Assembly (NCBI GenBank): GCA_039187815.1
Contig: JBCCZI010000004.1
Span: 1-64,000 of the forward strand
Length of the DNA stretch: 64,000 bases
Direction: 5' to 3'
Origin: Thermohalobaculum sp039187815
GTDB lineage: Bacteria; Pseudomonadota; Alphaproteobacteria; Rhodobacterales; Rhodobacteraceae
The position numbers and the translations under genes are program-made. Positions 1-9,500 of the stretch are shown here, piece after piece; the first letter of the stretch is position 1; the number at the start of each line of letters is the position of its first letter. Under the pieces are notes generated by a model. It saw only the letters and a list, made by a program, of their open reading frames with translations, was not told the DNA's origin and did not search any database.

Positions 1-101
1 CCCCCTCCCAGGCAGGCGCGCACGGCCCCGCACGCCATCACCACACCCCCAGGATCCATGCAAAAGCAAACACTCCCCTACAAACCACCAATCCAGCCCC
101 C

Positions 102-233
102 TCAACGCCTCAACCAAAAAACACAGACAACAAACTCCAGGGTCAGCCATGCCTGCTCGGCCGTCTTGCGCAGGGCGTCCTCGGCCATCGGAGAGCGGCA
201 GATGTTGCCAAGGCAAACACAGAGGATGCGCAT
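102..233 (-). pseudogene. Truncated low-molecular-weight protein tyrosine phosphatase
   Basis: The reading frame opens with the signature N-terminus of low-molecular-weight protein tyrosine phosphatases. The P-loop CLGNICRS supplies the nucleophile Cys7 and Arg13 (CX5R), followed by PMAEDALR. The family is about 150 residues long, but this frame stops after 43. Similarity appears to end near residue 34 (about base 132), exactly where the acidic segment leading to the DSAGT region should begin. The bases to the left are unusually A- and C-rich compared with the rest of the window. The gene lies about 100 bases downstream of hrpB on the same strand. It could be a real truncation or an assembly artefact at a contig end, because the break is only about 130 bases from the window edge. 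Confidence 0.65.
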
Positions 234-338
234 AGAGGACCGTTTGATGTGTCGCGGGTGCCCTGCACAGCGCGCCAAGGCATAGCGGCCAACCTGTCCG
301 GTCTGTGTCGAACCTGGATGCGGGCTGGGGCGTCGCGC

Positions 339-2849
339 TCACGTGCCACGGGGCCTGGCGCGTCGAGTAGGGGGTGCGGCGGCTGGGTCGTCGGGCCAGG
401 GATGGCGAGGATAGCGCGCGCGCATCTCCTTGACCATGTCGCGATAGGCGGGGCTCGCCCAAAACCTGGGCAGGTCGCGGGTCGTCTGCACGGGCCGTCC
501 GGCGGGGGAGAGCAGTTCGACCGCCAGGGCAACGGGCGGCGCGCCGACGGAGGGATGCGCCGTCGTGCCGAACATTTCCTGCACCCGCACCGAGACCGTG
601 GGCTCGGCACGACCATAGTCGATTGGCGCGATCGATCCGAGGGGCGTCTTGAGGCCCTCGGGTGCGGCGCGGTCCAGATCGGCGGTCAGATCCCAGGGCA
701 GTTGGTCTCGCAATTGGCCCGTGAGATCGCTCGGGATTTGGTCAAGGGTTGAGAGGCCCGCGAGATGCGGTTCGAGCCAGTCCGAGAGGGTGGCCAGCAG
801 GCCCGTATCGCTCCAATCCGGCAGGCGCTCGGCCAGCGGGCCGCTCTGGCTTCGCAGCCAGCCGACACGGGCCCGCAGGCGAAGCGCGGCCTTGCTCCAG
901 GGCAGGGCCGCGATCCCGCCGGCCCGGACCCCATCGGCCAGGGCGGCGCCGAGGCGGTCGGGCGGAGCCTTGCGCCAGATCCGATCCGCCAGCACCAAGA
1001 CGCCGAACCGCTCTTGGCGACGAGCACGGACCCGGGCCTCGCGCGGCTCCCAACGCACGCTGTCGTGCCAGGCGATCGCCGCCCCGTGGCGCGCGCGCAG
1101 ATCGCTCTCAGCCAGTGGGGCGGCCAGCCGGATGCGCCCCTCGCGCCCGCTGTCCTCTACCTCTGCGGCAACCACCAGGCGGTGCCCGGCCAAGGCATCC
1201 TCGGCGCCGAGCACCGCGCCGCGTCCGCCCGATAGGAGATAGCGCGGCTCTTCGCCCGGCCGGCGCAGCGCCACCCGATCGGGATAGGCCAGCGACAGCA
1301 GCCCGCCCGCATGGCGCAAGAGCCGTTCGGGATCAGCCCGTCCTTTATGGAGGCGCCGCGCCTCGGCGCGGATGCGCTCCAGCGCCGCCCTGTCGGCGGT
1401 TGGGCCAGGGCGCCCGGTCAAGGCTGCAAGCCGGGGACCCAGATCCGCGCCTGCGCCCGGGCCGAGCGGGTCACGTTCTCCCAACAATCCGGCCAAGAGC
1501 GCGGCTTCGGCCCCGAGCCCGTCCTCCTCCGCCCGCGCCAGCATGTGCGCGAGCCGGGGGTGGAGCGGCCGGGTGACCAGATCCCGCCCATGGGCTGTGA
1601 TGCGTCCGTCGCCGTCAAGCGCGTCGAGGTAGACCAACAGACGCCGGGCCTCGGCCAACGCGCCATCGGGGGGCGCATCGAGGAACCGTAGCGCCTTTGG
1701 CTCCACGCCCCAGGCCGCGAGCTCGAGCGCCAGCGGCACAAGGTCAGCCTCGAGGATCTCGGGCGGGGCCTCGGCGGGCAGGGCGCCCTCTTCGGCCCGG
1801 GTCCACAGCCGATAGCAATGGCCAGGCGCCAGACGTCCCGCACGCCCGCGCCGCTGCTCGGCCTCGGCGCGGCTGACCGGCGTGGTCACCAGACGTCCCA
1901 TGCCGCTGGCCGGGTTGACACGGGCCCGGCGCGCCAGCCCGCCATCGACCACCACGCGCACCCCGTCAACGGTCAGCGAGGTCTCGGCGATTGCCGTGGC
2001 CAACACCGCCCGCCGCCGCCCTTGTGGATCAGGCGCAAGTGCCGCCCGCTGGCGCACAAACGGCAGGGCTCCGTAGAGCGGGCAGAGGGCGAGCTCGGGA
2101 TGGGCCCGGCCCAGGGCCTCCTCGGCCCGCGCGATCTCCCCCGCACCTGGCAGGAAGACAAGCAGATCGCCCTCGGTCTCGGCCAAAGCGCGGGTCACCA
2201 GATTGACGATGGCCGTGATGTGTGCCCGGTCTTGGCGCCCCGGCTGCGTGGGCTGCCCGGCCTTCCGGGGACGCTCGAGCCAATGCGTCGTAACGGGAAA
2301 GAGCCGCCCCGCGCTCTCGATCACCGGCGCCCCGCCCAAGAGTGTCGAGAAGCGCCCCGTGTCGAGGGTCGCCGACATGGCCAGCAGCCGGAGCTCGGGC
2401 CGCAAGGCCTCCTGGACCTCAAGCGCGAGGGCGAGGCCGAGATCCGTTTGCAGCGAGCGCTCATGCACCTCGTCGAACAGCAAGGCGGCGATGCCGGGAA
2501 GCTCGGGATCGCTCTGGAGCATGCGGGTCAGCACACCCTCGGTCACGACCTCGATGCGGGTGTCGCGACCGACCCGGCTCTCGCCCCGGATGCGATAGCC
2601 GACGCGCACGCCCGGGCGCTCGCCCAGCTGTGCTGCCAGCCGCTCGGCCGCGGCGCGGGCGGCGATCCGCCGGGGCTCGAGCATCAGGATGCGCCCCGCG
2701 CCCAGCCAGCCGGCCCCGTCCAGCAGCGCCAGCGGCACGCGCGTGGTCTTGCCCGCGCCGGGCGGGGCGGCCAGCACGGCGTTCGGCCCAGCCTCAAGCG
2801 CCGCCATCAGCGCTGGCAGCATCGCGTCGATCGGGAGCGGGTCAGTCAT
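339..2849 (-). CDS. hrpB: ATP-dependent RNA helicase HrpB (DEAH family)
   Basis: This 836-residue protein has the usual HrpB length and domain order. Walker A APPGAGKTT lies near the N-terminus (Lys34), the DEVH box is at about residues 126-129, motif III is SAT, and helicase motif VI reads QRRGRAGR. The HrpB-specific C-terminal half ends with the family motif around YPRHPWPDDP. It is a cytoplasmic ATP-driven helicase of the DEAH/RHA group; the precise cellular role of bacterial HrpB is not well defined. The gene follows the DUF3108-like gene by 39 bases on the same strand, so the two may be co-transcribed. The frame is intact. Confidence 0.95.
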   Translation of the reverse strand: MTDPLPIDAMLPALMAALEAGPNAVLAAPPGAGKTTRVPLALLDGAGWLGAGRILMLEPRRIAARAAAERLAAQLGERPGVRVGYRIRGESRVGRDTRIEVVTEGVLTRMLQSDPELPGIAALLFDEVHERSLQTDLGLALALEVQEALRPELRLLAMSATLDTGRFSTLLGGAPVIESAGRLFPVTTHWLERPRKAGQPTQPGRQDRAHITAIVNLVTRALAETEGDLLVFLPGAGEIARAEEALGRAHPELALCPLYGALPFVRQRAALAPDPQGRRRAVLATAIAETSLTVDGVRVVVDGGLARRARVNPASGMGRLVTTPVSRAEAEQRRGRAGRLAPGHCYRLWTRAEEGALPAEAPPEILEADLVPLALELAAWGVEPKALRFLDAPPDGALAEARRLLVYLDALDGDGRITAHGRDLVTRPLHPRLAHMLARAEEDGLGAEAALLAGLLGERDPLGPGAGADLGPRLAALTGRPGPTADRAALERIRAEARRLHKGRADPERLLRHAGGLLSLAYPDRVALRRPGEEPRYLLSGGRGAVLGAEDALAGHRLVVAAEVEDSGREGRIRLAAPLAESDLRARHGAAIAWHDSVRWEPREARVRARRQERFGVLVLADRIWRKAPPDRLGAALADGVRAGGIAALPWSKAALRLRARVGWLRSQSGPLAERLPDWSDTGLLATLSDWLEPHLAGLSTLDQIPSDLTGQLRDQLPWDLTADLDRAAPEGLKTPLGSIAPIDYGRAEPTVSVRVQEMFGTTAHPSVGAPPVALAVELLSPAGRPVQTTRDLPRFWASPAYRDMVKEMRARYPRHPWPDDPAAAPPTRRARPRGT

Positions 2850-2888
2850 CTCGCCGGTCTAGCCTGCTGAACCGCCGCTGGCGAGTGG

Positions 2889-3635
2889 TCAGCGCCGGCG
2901 CCTCAGCACCGCCACGCCGAACGGGGTCTCGCCCATCGCCCGCAGAAACGCCCAGCCCCCGGCCTCACCCGGGGCGAACCAGACCGTAAAGGGAAAGTCG
3001 GGCTTCTTCATCATTTTCGGCTTGAACCCCCCGACCCGGGCATAAAGCGCATCGCAGCGGCGCAGCCCTTGCTCCTCGGTGGCCGCGCCGAGCGTGATCC
3101 GATGGCGGCGGCGCCCGTCATAGACGTCCGCCTCGTGTCCACAGGGCTCGGTGCCCGATGGGCTGGCCGCGGCGGTCAGGAAGGCCGAGAGTGGATCACT
3201 CGTGCCCCGCTGGGCTTGGGGGTCGATCTGCCAGGGCTTTGGGTTAAAGGGGGGGCGGACGGCCACCTCGACGGGGCGCCAGTCCTCGAACCGCATGGCC
3301 AGGCTCCGGGCCCGGCGGCGGGTGCGTGTCTCGGCCGTGAAACGGGACGGGCGCCAGTGCCGCGGACCGACCTGTCCCTCGGCCGAGGCATCGAGCTCCA
3401 GGCCCCAGAAGGCCCGCACCCACCCTCCGGTCCCGAGCCGCGCCCGCGCGCGATAGTCGGCCCCGTCCCGTTCGGCCGCAACCTCGAGCGCGCCCAGCCA
3501 GAAGCCTCCAAGATACATGTCATAGACCGTGGGTGCGCGCGCCCCGGCCAATGCTCCGCCCGAGCCGGCCAGCCCTGCCACGACAAGCCCGATCAGTCCA
3601 GCCAAGCACGCCGTGATGCGGTGCCATTTGCACAT
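2889..3635 (-). CDS. DUF3108-like exported protein
   Basis: The likely protein has 248 residues, starting at the ATG at 3635, which is preceded by a GGGAGG-type ribosome site. The frame stays open much further upstream, but that part only mirrors meaB on the other strand. Residues 5-30 form a hydrophobic signal peptide ending near ALAG. The body carries the family-like segments YDMYLGG near the mature N-terminus and a VYDGRRR motif about two thirds in, as in DUF3108 proteins found in the cell envelope of alphaproteobacteria. The function is unknown; a periplasmic or outer-membrane role is inferred from the signal sequence. It is divergent from meaB, with a 72-base gap. Confidence 0.75.
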   Translation of the reverse strand: MCKWHRITACLAGLIGLVVAGLAGSGGALAGARAPTVYDMYLGGFWLGALEVAAERDGADYRARARLGTGGWVRAFWGLELDASAEGQVGPRHWRPSRFTAETRTRRRARSLAMRFEDWRPVEVAVRPPFNPKPWQIDPQAQRGTSDPLSAFLTAAASPSGTEPCGHEADVYDGRRRHRITLGAATEEQGLRRCDALYARVGGFKPKMMKKPDFPFTVWFAPGEAGGWAFLRAMGETPFGVAVLRRRR

Positions 3636-3707
3636 CCCCGAGGCCTCCCTTACTCCTGCCTTCTTCGGAACGCTGCCACAGGGCGGCTCCGAAGGCGAGA
3701 GGGCGCG

Positions 3708-4709
3708 ATGGCGGACAGCGAGGGTCCGAGCGATTTGGCGGCGGGCATCCGGGCGGGCGAGCGCCGGGCCTTGGCGCGCGCAATCACGCTGGTCGAGTCG
3801 GGCCGGGTCGATCACCGCGCCGCCGCGGCCTCGCTGGTCGCCGAGCTGAGCGATCTGGGCGGCGCCACCGACGGTGCGCTGCGCATCGGGCTGACCGGCA
3901 CGCCAGGGGTGGGCAAATCCAGCTTCATCGAGCGTTTCGGCCTGATACTGGCCGAGCAGGGGCGCCGCATCGCTGTGCTGGCGGTGGACCCGAGCTCGAC
4001 GCGCTCCGGCGGCTCGATCCTGGGCGACAAGACCCGCATGGAGCGGCTGGCCCGCCACCCGCAGGCCTTTATTCGCCCCTCGCCCAGCGGCCAGAGCCTG
4101 GGCGGCGTCGCCCGGCGCACCCGCGAGACCGTGCTGCTGCTCGAGGTCGCGGGCTTCGACACCATCCTGGTCGAGACCGTGGGCGTCGGGCAATCCGAGA
4201 CGCTGGTCGCCGAGATGACCGACATCTTTCTGCTGCTGATCGCACCCGGTGGTGGTGACGAGCTGCAGGGCGTGAAGCGCGGCATCATGGAGATCGCTGA
4301 TTTCGTGGTGGTCAACAAGGCGGATGGGGCGCTCGAGACCCTCGCCCGCGCGACCCGGGCGGACTATCAGGGCGCGCTCGGTCTGCTTCGGCGCCGGGCG
4401 GGCGATCCGTCGGATGTTCCCACAGCGCTCACCGCCTCGGCTGAGACGGGGGCGGGTCTCGAGACTATCTGGGAGCGGATCCGCGCTTTGGAGGACTGGC
4501 GCCGCCACGCGGGGGTGCTGGCAGAGCGGCGGGCGGCCCAGGCGGTCTCGGCCTTTGACCGGGCCCTGGCCGATGGCGCGCTTGCTCGCCTGACCGCCCA
4601 TCCGTCGATTGCCGCCGAGATCGCCCCGCTTCGGGCCGAGATCGTCGCTGGCCGTCAGATGCCCGAGGCCGCCGCCGTCCGTCTCCTCGACCGTCTGTTC
4701 AAGCGCTGA
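3708..4709 (+). CDS. meaB: MeaB/ArgK-type P-loop GTPase (methylmalonyl-CoA mutase chaperone)
   Basis: The 333-residue protein has the full MeaB G-domain. Walker A TGTPGVGKSS spans residues 63-72 (Lys70). It is followed by VDPSS and the family motif SGGSILGDKTRM, then VETVGVGQSE (switch/Walker B region), and NKAD for guanine specificity. MeaB proteins load and protect adenosylcobalamin-dependent methylmalonyl-CoA mutase or related acyl-CoA mutases. No mutase gene is in the window, so the partner is unknown. The start at 3708 gives the standard family length; an upstream extension of the same frame overlaps the divergent exported-protein gene and is not credible. Confidence 0.94.
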   Translation: MADSEGPSDLAAGIRAGERRALARAITLVESGRVDHRAAAASLVAELSDLGGATDGALRIGLTGTPGVGKSSFIERFGLILAEQGRRIAVLAVDPSSTRSGGSILGDKTRMERLARHPQAFIRPSPSGQSLGGVARRTRETVLLLEVAGFDTILVETVGVGQSETLVAEMTDIFLLLIAPGGGDELQGVKRGIMEIADFVVVNKADGALETLARATRADYQGALGLLRRRAGDPSDVPTALTASAETGAGLETIWERIRALEDWRRHAGVLAERRAAQAVSAFDRALADGALARLTAHPSIAAEIAPLRAEIVAGRQMPEAAAVRLLDRLFKR

Positions 4710-4831
4710 GCCACGCGTCCCCAAGGCCCTGCGCGCCGCCGCGATTCTGATCCTGCAATAACACGTGACCATTTACCGGTCGTATGTCATCATTCTGTCA
4801 CATAGGCATTTCGCGCTGTGGGATAGAGCAC

Positions 4832-5335
4832 ATGAGACACCGGCACGGAATTTGGATAGCGGCTCTCTTGGTCGCCATGGTTGGAAGCGACGGCTTCGCG
4901 CCGCCGGTCCCCGAGGCCACTCTGAATACCTATGCAAAGGCTTGTTTTACTTATGAGAATCGTGCGCGGTTCCGTGCCCGCAATGGTCCGACCTCGTTCG
5001 TGGTGGCAATGGCCGATGGATGTCTTGCGGCCCAGCGCTCGCTGGATGCCGAGGGGGGCGCGGAACGGCGAAGCGCGATCGCCTATCTCGACCGACTGGT
5101 CGATCTCAGAAACACCGTGATCGCCATCAATATGGACCGGATCTATGGTGCCAATGCCAGCCCCTTTGCCAAGCCGATCGCGGGGGAAGGGCGCCTGATG
5201 GCGATGGGCGGGGTCTCCGAGTCAGGTGAGTTCCTGATCGCGCACCGCATGGGCCTGCTCGAGGCCTTTGACGACTGGCGCGCGCAGACGACGACGGCCG
5301 GGGCGCTGGCGCTCAGCAGCGGAAGCGCGCGCTGA
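4832..5335 (+). CDS. Small exported protein of unknown function
   Basis: This encodes about 167 residues. The start at 4832 yields a basic n-region (MRHRHG) and a hydrophobic stretch IWIAALLVAMV, a probable signal peptide. An in-frame ATG at 4784 would add 16 residues without improving the signal. The mature part has one Cys in the ACFTYENR segment and a second in DGCLAAQRS, which could form a disulfide. I do not recognise a family. The 120-base upstream gap is comparatively AT-rich and may hold the promoter. The stop is followed after 9 bases by the sulfotransferase-like gene, suggesting co-transcription. Confidence 0.6.
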   Translation: MRHRHGIWIAALLVAMVGSDGFAPPVPEATLNTYAKACFTYENRARFRARNGPTSFVVAMADGCLAAQRSLDAEGGAERRSAIAYLDRLVDLRNTVIAINMDRIYGANASPFAKPIAGEGRLMAMGGVSESGEFLIAHRMGLLEAFDDWRAQTTTAGALALSSGSAR

Positions 5336-5344
5336 GCGCACGCC

Positions 5345-6100
5345 ATGCCCGACACCGCCACGCCCGAACCGGTGCGCATCGCGGTCTGGTCAGGCCCGCG
5401 CAACATCTCGACCGCGATGATGCGTGCCTGGGAGAATCGCCGCGACTGCGCGGTCTGGGATGAGCCCTTTTATGGCTGTTATCTGGCGGAGACGGGGCTT
5501 GCGCATCCTATGCGGGCCGAGGTTCTGGCCGCCGAGCCGACTGACTGGGCCGCCGTGGCAACCCGCTGCGCCGCCCGAGACGATGCGCCGATCGTCTATC
5601 AAAAGCATATGTGCCAACACATGGTGGCTGCGGCGCCGCTGGATTGGATCGGAGCCTGCCGCCACGCCTTCCTGATCCGCGCGCCCGAGCGGGTGGCCGT
5701 CTCCTTCGCCCGCGGCTGGCCGGACATGACGGCGGCAGATCTCGGTTTTGCCCGGCAGGCGGAGCTCTTTGATCAGGTGGCAGCCCAGACCGGCAAGCCG
5801 CCGCCGGTGCTCGAGGCCGAAGACGTGCTGACGGATCCGCAGGGCATGCTGCGGGCGCTCTGTGCGGCGCTTGAGGTGCCCTGGGATGAGGCGATGCTGT
5901 CTTGGCCGCCGGGTCCGCGGGCCAGCGACGGCGTGTGGGCGGCGCATTGGTACGGCTCGGTGCACCGCTCAACCGGGTTTGCTCGTGCCCCTGGGCCGCT
6001 GCCGGAGATCGGCACCGATCTCGCCGCCATCGTCGAGGCCTGCCGCCCCGCCTATGCGACGCTCCGCCGGCACCGTCTCAATCCCCTGGCGCCGAGTTGA
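5345..6100 (+). CDS. Sulfotransferase-like P-loop protein
   Basis: The 251-residue protein starts with WSGPRNISTAMM, matching the 5'-phosphosulfate-binding loop of a bacterial sulfotransferase-like family. That family is often annotated only as sulfotransferase-like or mislabelled as an aminotransferase. Further family features are the WDEPFYG segment shortly after the loop, the YQKHM motif, and a 3'-phosphate-binding-like RAPERVAVSF segment. If active, it would use PAPS as sulfate donor, but the acceptor cannot be inferred. It lies 9 bases downstream of the small exported protein. A GC-rich hairpin follows the stop. Confidence 0.72.
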   Translation: MPDTATPEPVRIAVWSGPRNISTAMMRAWENRRDCAVWDEPFYGCYLAETGLAHPMRAEVLAAEPTDWAAVATRCAARDDAPIVYQKHMCQHMVAAAPLDWIGACRHAFLIRAPERVAVSFARGWPDMTAADLGFARQAELFDQVAAQTGKPPPVLEAEDVLTDPQGMLRALCAALEVPWDEAMLSWPPGPRASDGVWAAHWYGSVHRSTGFARAPGPLPEIGTDLAAIVEACRPAYATLRRHRLNPLAPS

Positions 6101-6101
6101 A

Positions 6102-6118
6102 CGGACGGACGCCGTCCG
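6102..6118 (+). terminator. GC-rich hairpin after sulfotransferase-like gene
   Basis: A perfect 7-bp stem (CGGACGG paired with CCGTCCG) with a 3-base loop begins 1 base after the stop codon. There is no T-run after it, so it is only a possible terminator or 3'-end stabiliser. Confidence 0.3.
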
Positions 6119-6178
6119 GGGCCCTGCCGAGTGCTCATGGCGACCCCGGGCGTCATGGCGAAACATCGATCATCGGGA

Positions 6179-6254
6179 TGGTGGGCGGTACTGGGCTCGA
6201 ACCAGTGACCCCAGCGATGTGAACACTGTGCTCTACCAACTGAGCTAACCGCCC
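6179..6254 (-). tRNA. tRNA-Val (CAC)
   Basis: The 76-base gene folds into a full cloverleaf on the minus strand. The acceptor stem pairs GGGCGGT with ACCGCCC. The D arm is GCTC-AGTTGGTA-GAGC. The anticodon stem is CAGTG/CGCTG with loop TTCACAT, giving anticodon CAC. The T arm is ACTGG-TTCGAGC-CCAGT. Discriminator A is followed by an encoded CCA. It reads GUG valine codons. No integrase or duplicated 3' end is visible, so there is no evidence that it serves as an attachment site. Confidence 0.96.
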
Positions 6255-6534
6255 TCCGGCGCGGCTTTTGGCAAGGCTGGCCCGGTCTGTCAAGCGGCGG
6301 GCATGGGTCAGGCGACACCGTCCGCCCGCTCGCGGCACCGCAAAACCGATCGTCGTTAAGTCAAATTTAAACTGTCCTGCGGATAGTACCGCCCTGTTGC
6401 TGGCCTGGGCTGCGCCCGTCGCCATGTGACTGTTTCCCGAGATGCGAAGACTCTTTCCCCGTCCCGCCCAGCAGGTGCATGCTGGCGGCGCCGGGGCCGA
6501 GAGCGTCGCGACCGGACCACTTGGAGCGCTTGCC

Positions 6535-9500
6535 ATGATCTCGATCCCCGGCGTGCTTGCCGCCACGCCACTCCTGAACGGGTCCTCGCACCCGCTGCCC
6601 GCCGACCAGAGCCACAGCCTGCAATTCCCACAAGGCAACACCGGCGCCGACAGCGCGCGGTTCTCCTATGTCACGGGATCGGGCATCACCGAGACGCTGT
6701 TCGCGAGCACCGGCGCGCTGATCGCGGTCGTCGAGGTGCCCTGGGAGCGCTATGGCCAGCAGCAGGATGAAAGCCATTTCATCCTCGGCAATGATTGGCG
6801 CGATGTGCCGCTGGGCGGCGGGATGTCCCTGGCGGCCATGGGCCCGCGCGAGGACAGCAGCCAGCGCCAGATCGTGTTCCGTGTCTCCAATGATAGCCTG
6901 CAGTCGCGCAAGGGCACGGTCAGCCTCACAGGCATGCCGCGGCGCCTGGTGATCTGCGTCTCGTCGGATGGCGCGAACCTGGCCATGCGGGTCTATGCGG
7001 ACGGGGTGCTGGCGGGCTCTGAGGCCTGGGATGGCGGGTTGACCGGCTTCTCGGGCCTGGCGCTCGACGGAGATGTGCTGCTGATCGGCTGCACGGGGTC
7101 GGGCAGTTCGCTGGCCGGCACGCCCTTTGGCTCCGGTGCCACGCGCGGATTTGACGGATCGGTGGGCTTTGTCGGCTACCATGCCGGGGCTGTGGCCGAT
7201 GCGGCGCTCGAGTCGATCTCGTTCGGCCAGCGGCCCGAGGTCGCCCTGCCCGTGGCGGCGAACTGGCTGATCGGGCGGGAGTTCGAGGACTACACCGCGC
7301 CCACCGTGCCGGCCGCGTCTTGGGCGACGGCGGACACCCGCGGCGACTGGGTCGCGACCGAGACCCGGGCCTTTGCCCCCGGTGGCGACGTCACCGTGGC
7401 GCGGGACGGCTCAGGCAACTGGCTGGGGCTCGATCCGCTGTTGGACGGCCAGGTCTGGGGGTGTGCGCCGGGCCAGAGCAGCGTCAGCGTGCCGCTCTCG
7501 GGTACCGGATCGGGGCTCTCGGGCGGGGTCGAGGCGCGGCTGATCTATCTCGACGGCACGGTTGCCTCGGATTGGCAGACGGTGGCGGGCGCGAGCCTCG
7601 GGGCCGGGCCCTGGTCGGGCACCGTGACCTGGCCGCTCTCCACCGAGGGCTGGGGCTATGTCGAGGTGCGCGACACCGCGACCGGCGCGCTCGATCAGCG
7701 CTCACGCGCCCAGGTGGGTGTGGGCTGGGTCATCGCCTGTGTCGGCCAGTCCAACATTGAATTCCCCGTCAAGAACACGGTCGGCGGCTTTGGGCCGAGC
7801 GATCCGGGCAACCTCTCGATCGCCTTCCGCTTCCGCTCGCAGAACACGGTCAGCGGACTCGCGCCGGGCTCGGGCTCGTTGGTGGTTGACCGGGTTACCG
7901 TGGACAGCCCGCGCACCAATGGCACCAGCGCCATGGCCGATGAGTTGAAGCGCTATGGCAACACCCCGGTGATGTTGATCGACATGATGCAAGAGGGGTC
8001 GGGCCCCGGGAACCTGCAGGATGACGGGCTGACGAACCGGCTGTGGTCCGATGCGCCGGGCGCCATCCTGGACAAGGTCGGCAACCGGGTATCGGCCTTT
8101 GCCATCGAGTGGAGCGCCTCGGCGCCCTATTTTGCGATCGATGAGGCCTACAACGCGCTGATCAAGGGCGACAGCAGCGGCGGCCAGGTGACCTGGACCA
8201 TCGGCGCCGACCACTATCTCCATAGCTCGGACTTTTTCCACACCACCTCGGTGGGCGTCGCGCTGATCCCCTATCCGGGCGTGCAGTCCCAGGCCCAGGG
8301 CACTATCGACCAGGACTTCTCGTGGACCAATCCGAGCGACGGCGATCTCGAGTTCCAATACATGCGTACGCTGAGGGCCTATGTCGATGCGAACCCGGGG
8401 TTCACGCTCGGAGCGTCGATGGGCGCTGTGGAGCTGGATGGCGGCCATGCCGAAGACGCGCTGGCGAAGGATCGCGCCGCCCGCGCGGTGCTGGTCTCGG
8501 GCCTGAACGCCTGCGGCGTCGCGCCGGTCCAAAGCCCGCTGGCGGTTGGCCTCGACATGGATGCGGGCCTCGGCTTTGGCGACATCCTGATCGACCTGCC
8601 CGAGGGCGGCGATCTGCAAACCGAATGGGGCCTGAATGCCGAGACCCCACCCGCGGGCGTCAATGCCGTGCAGGGGATCGAGATCACCGACATCACTGGC
8701 TCGAACGTGCCGGTGCGCTCGGGCTTTACCACCGCGATCGCCGACAGCGGGACGGGCGCGGCCCCGAATCGCCAGGCGCGGCTGCGCTTCTCCAAGGATA
8801 GCGGGGCCTGGGAGCCGGGCACGCTGGTGCACCTGCTGCCGGGCTGGGGCATGTTCTACGGGGTCGAGTTCTTCACCAATGATCTCTGGAAGGGCTGGCC
8901 GCGCGAGAGCTCCGAGGCGTATGGCGGGCTTGGCCTGCTGGTGCCCCAGGGGCTCGGTTCGTTCGCCATTCCGGTCGATCCGGTGGCCCATCTGGGCGCC
9001 CGCGCCTGGTTCGACGTGAACGACGAGACACAGTTCTTCCAGGAGCGCACGGGCGCCGCGGCCAGCACGCCGGCGGGCGACGGAGATCCGGTCGGCACCG
9101 TGGTCGTCAGCGGTCCTGCGGGCGGGTTCTTCGTCGCGCCTTCGGACAGCGCGCGCCCGATCCGGCGCCGCCTGGTGCAGTCGATCGACAAGGTGCTGGC
9201 CGACAACAACACGCGCTTTACCTACAAGGCGGCGGGGGCTGAGGTTTGGTATCTCGACTTTGACGGCGTGGATGACCGGCTCGACTATTCCGCCGGCGCG
9301 CTGATCCCGGACAGCGACAGCTGGGCGCTTGGCATGGCGGTGGCCTCGACCGATCTCGGCGCGAACCGGCATGTGGTCAGCCAGGCCAACGGCCTGCCCG
9401 CGGGCTTTGGCGATTTTGCGATCTTCCAGAACGTGGCGACCAATCTCGGGCCCTTTGGCTCGCATTGGCGCACGACCTGGAAGGAGGCGAGCCCCGAGAT

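Noticed and set aside
58..285. Small plus-strand open frame at the left edge
   Set aside because: Composition looks non-coding and it runs antisense to the phosphatase P-loop sequence.
3708..4772. Possible 379-residue N-terminal extension of the DUF3108-like protein
   Set aside because: The extension is the reverse of meaB, and a signal peptide with ribosome site lies at 3635.
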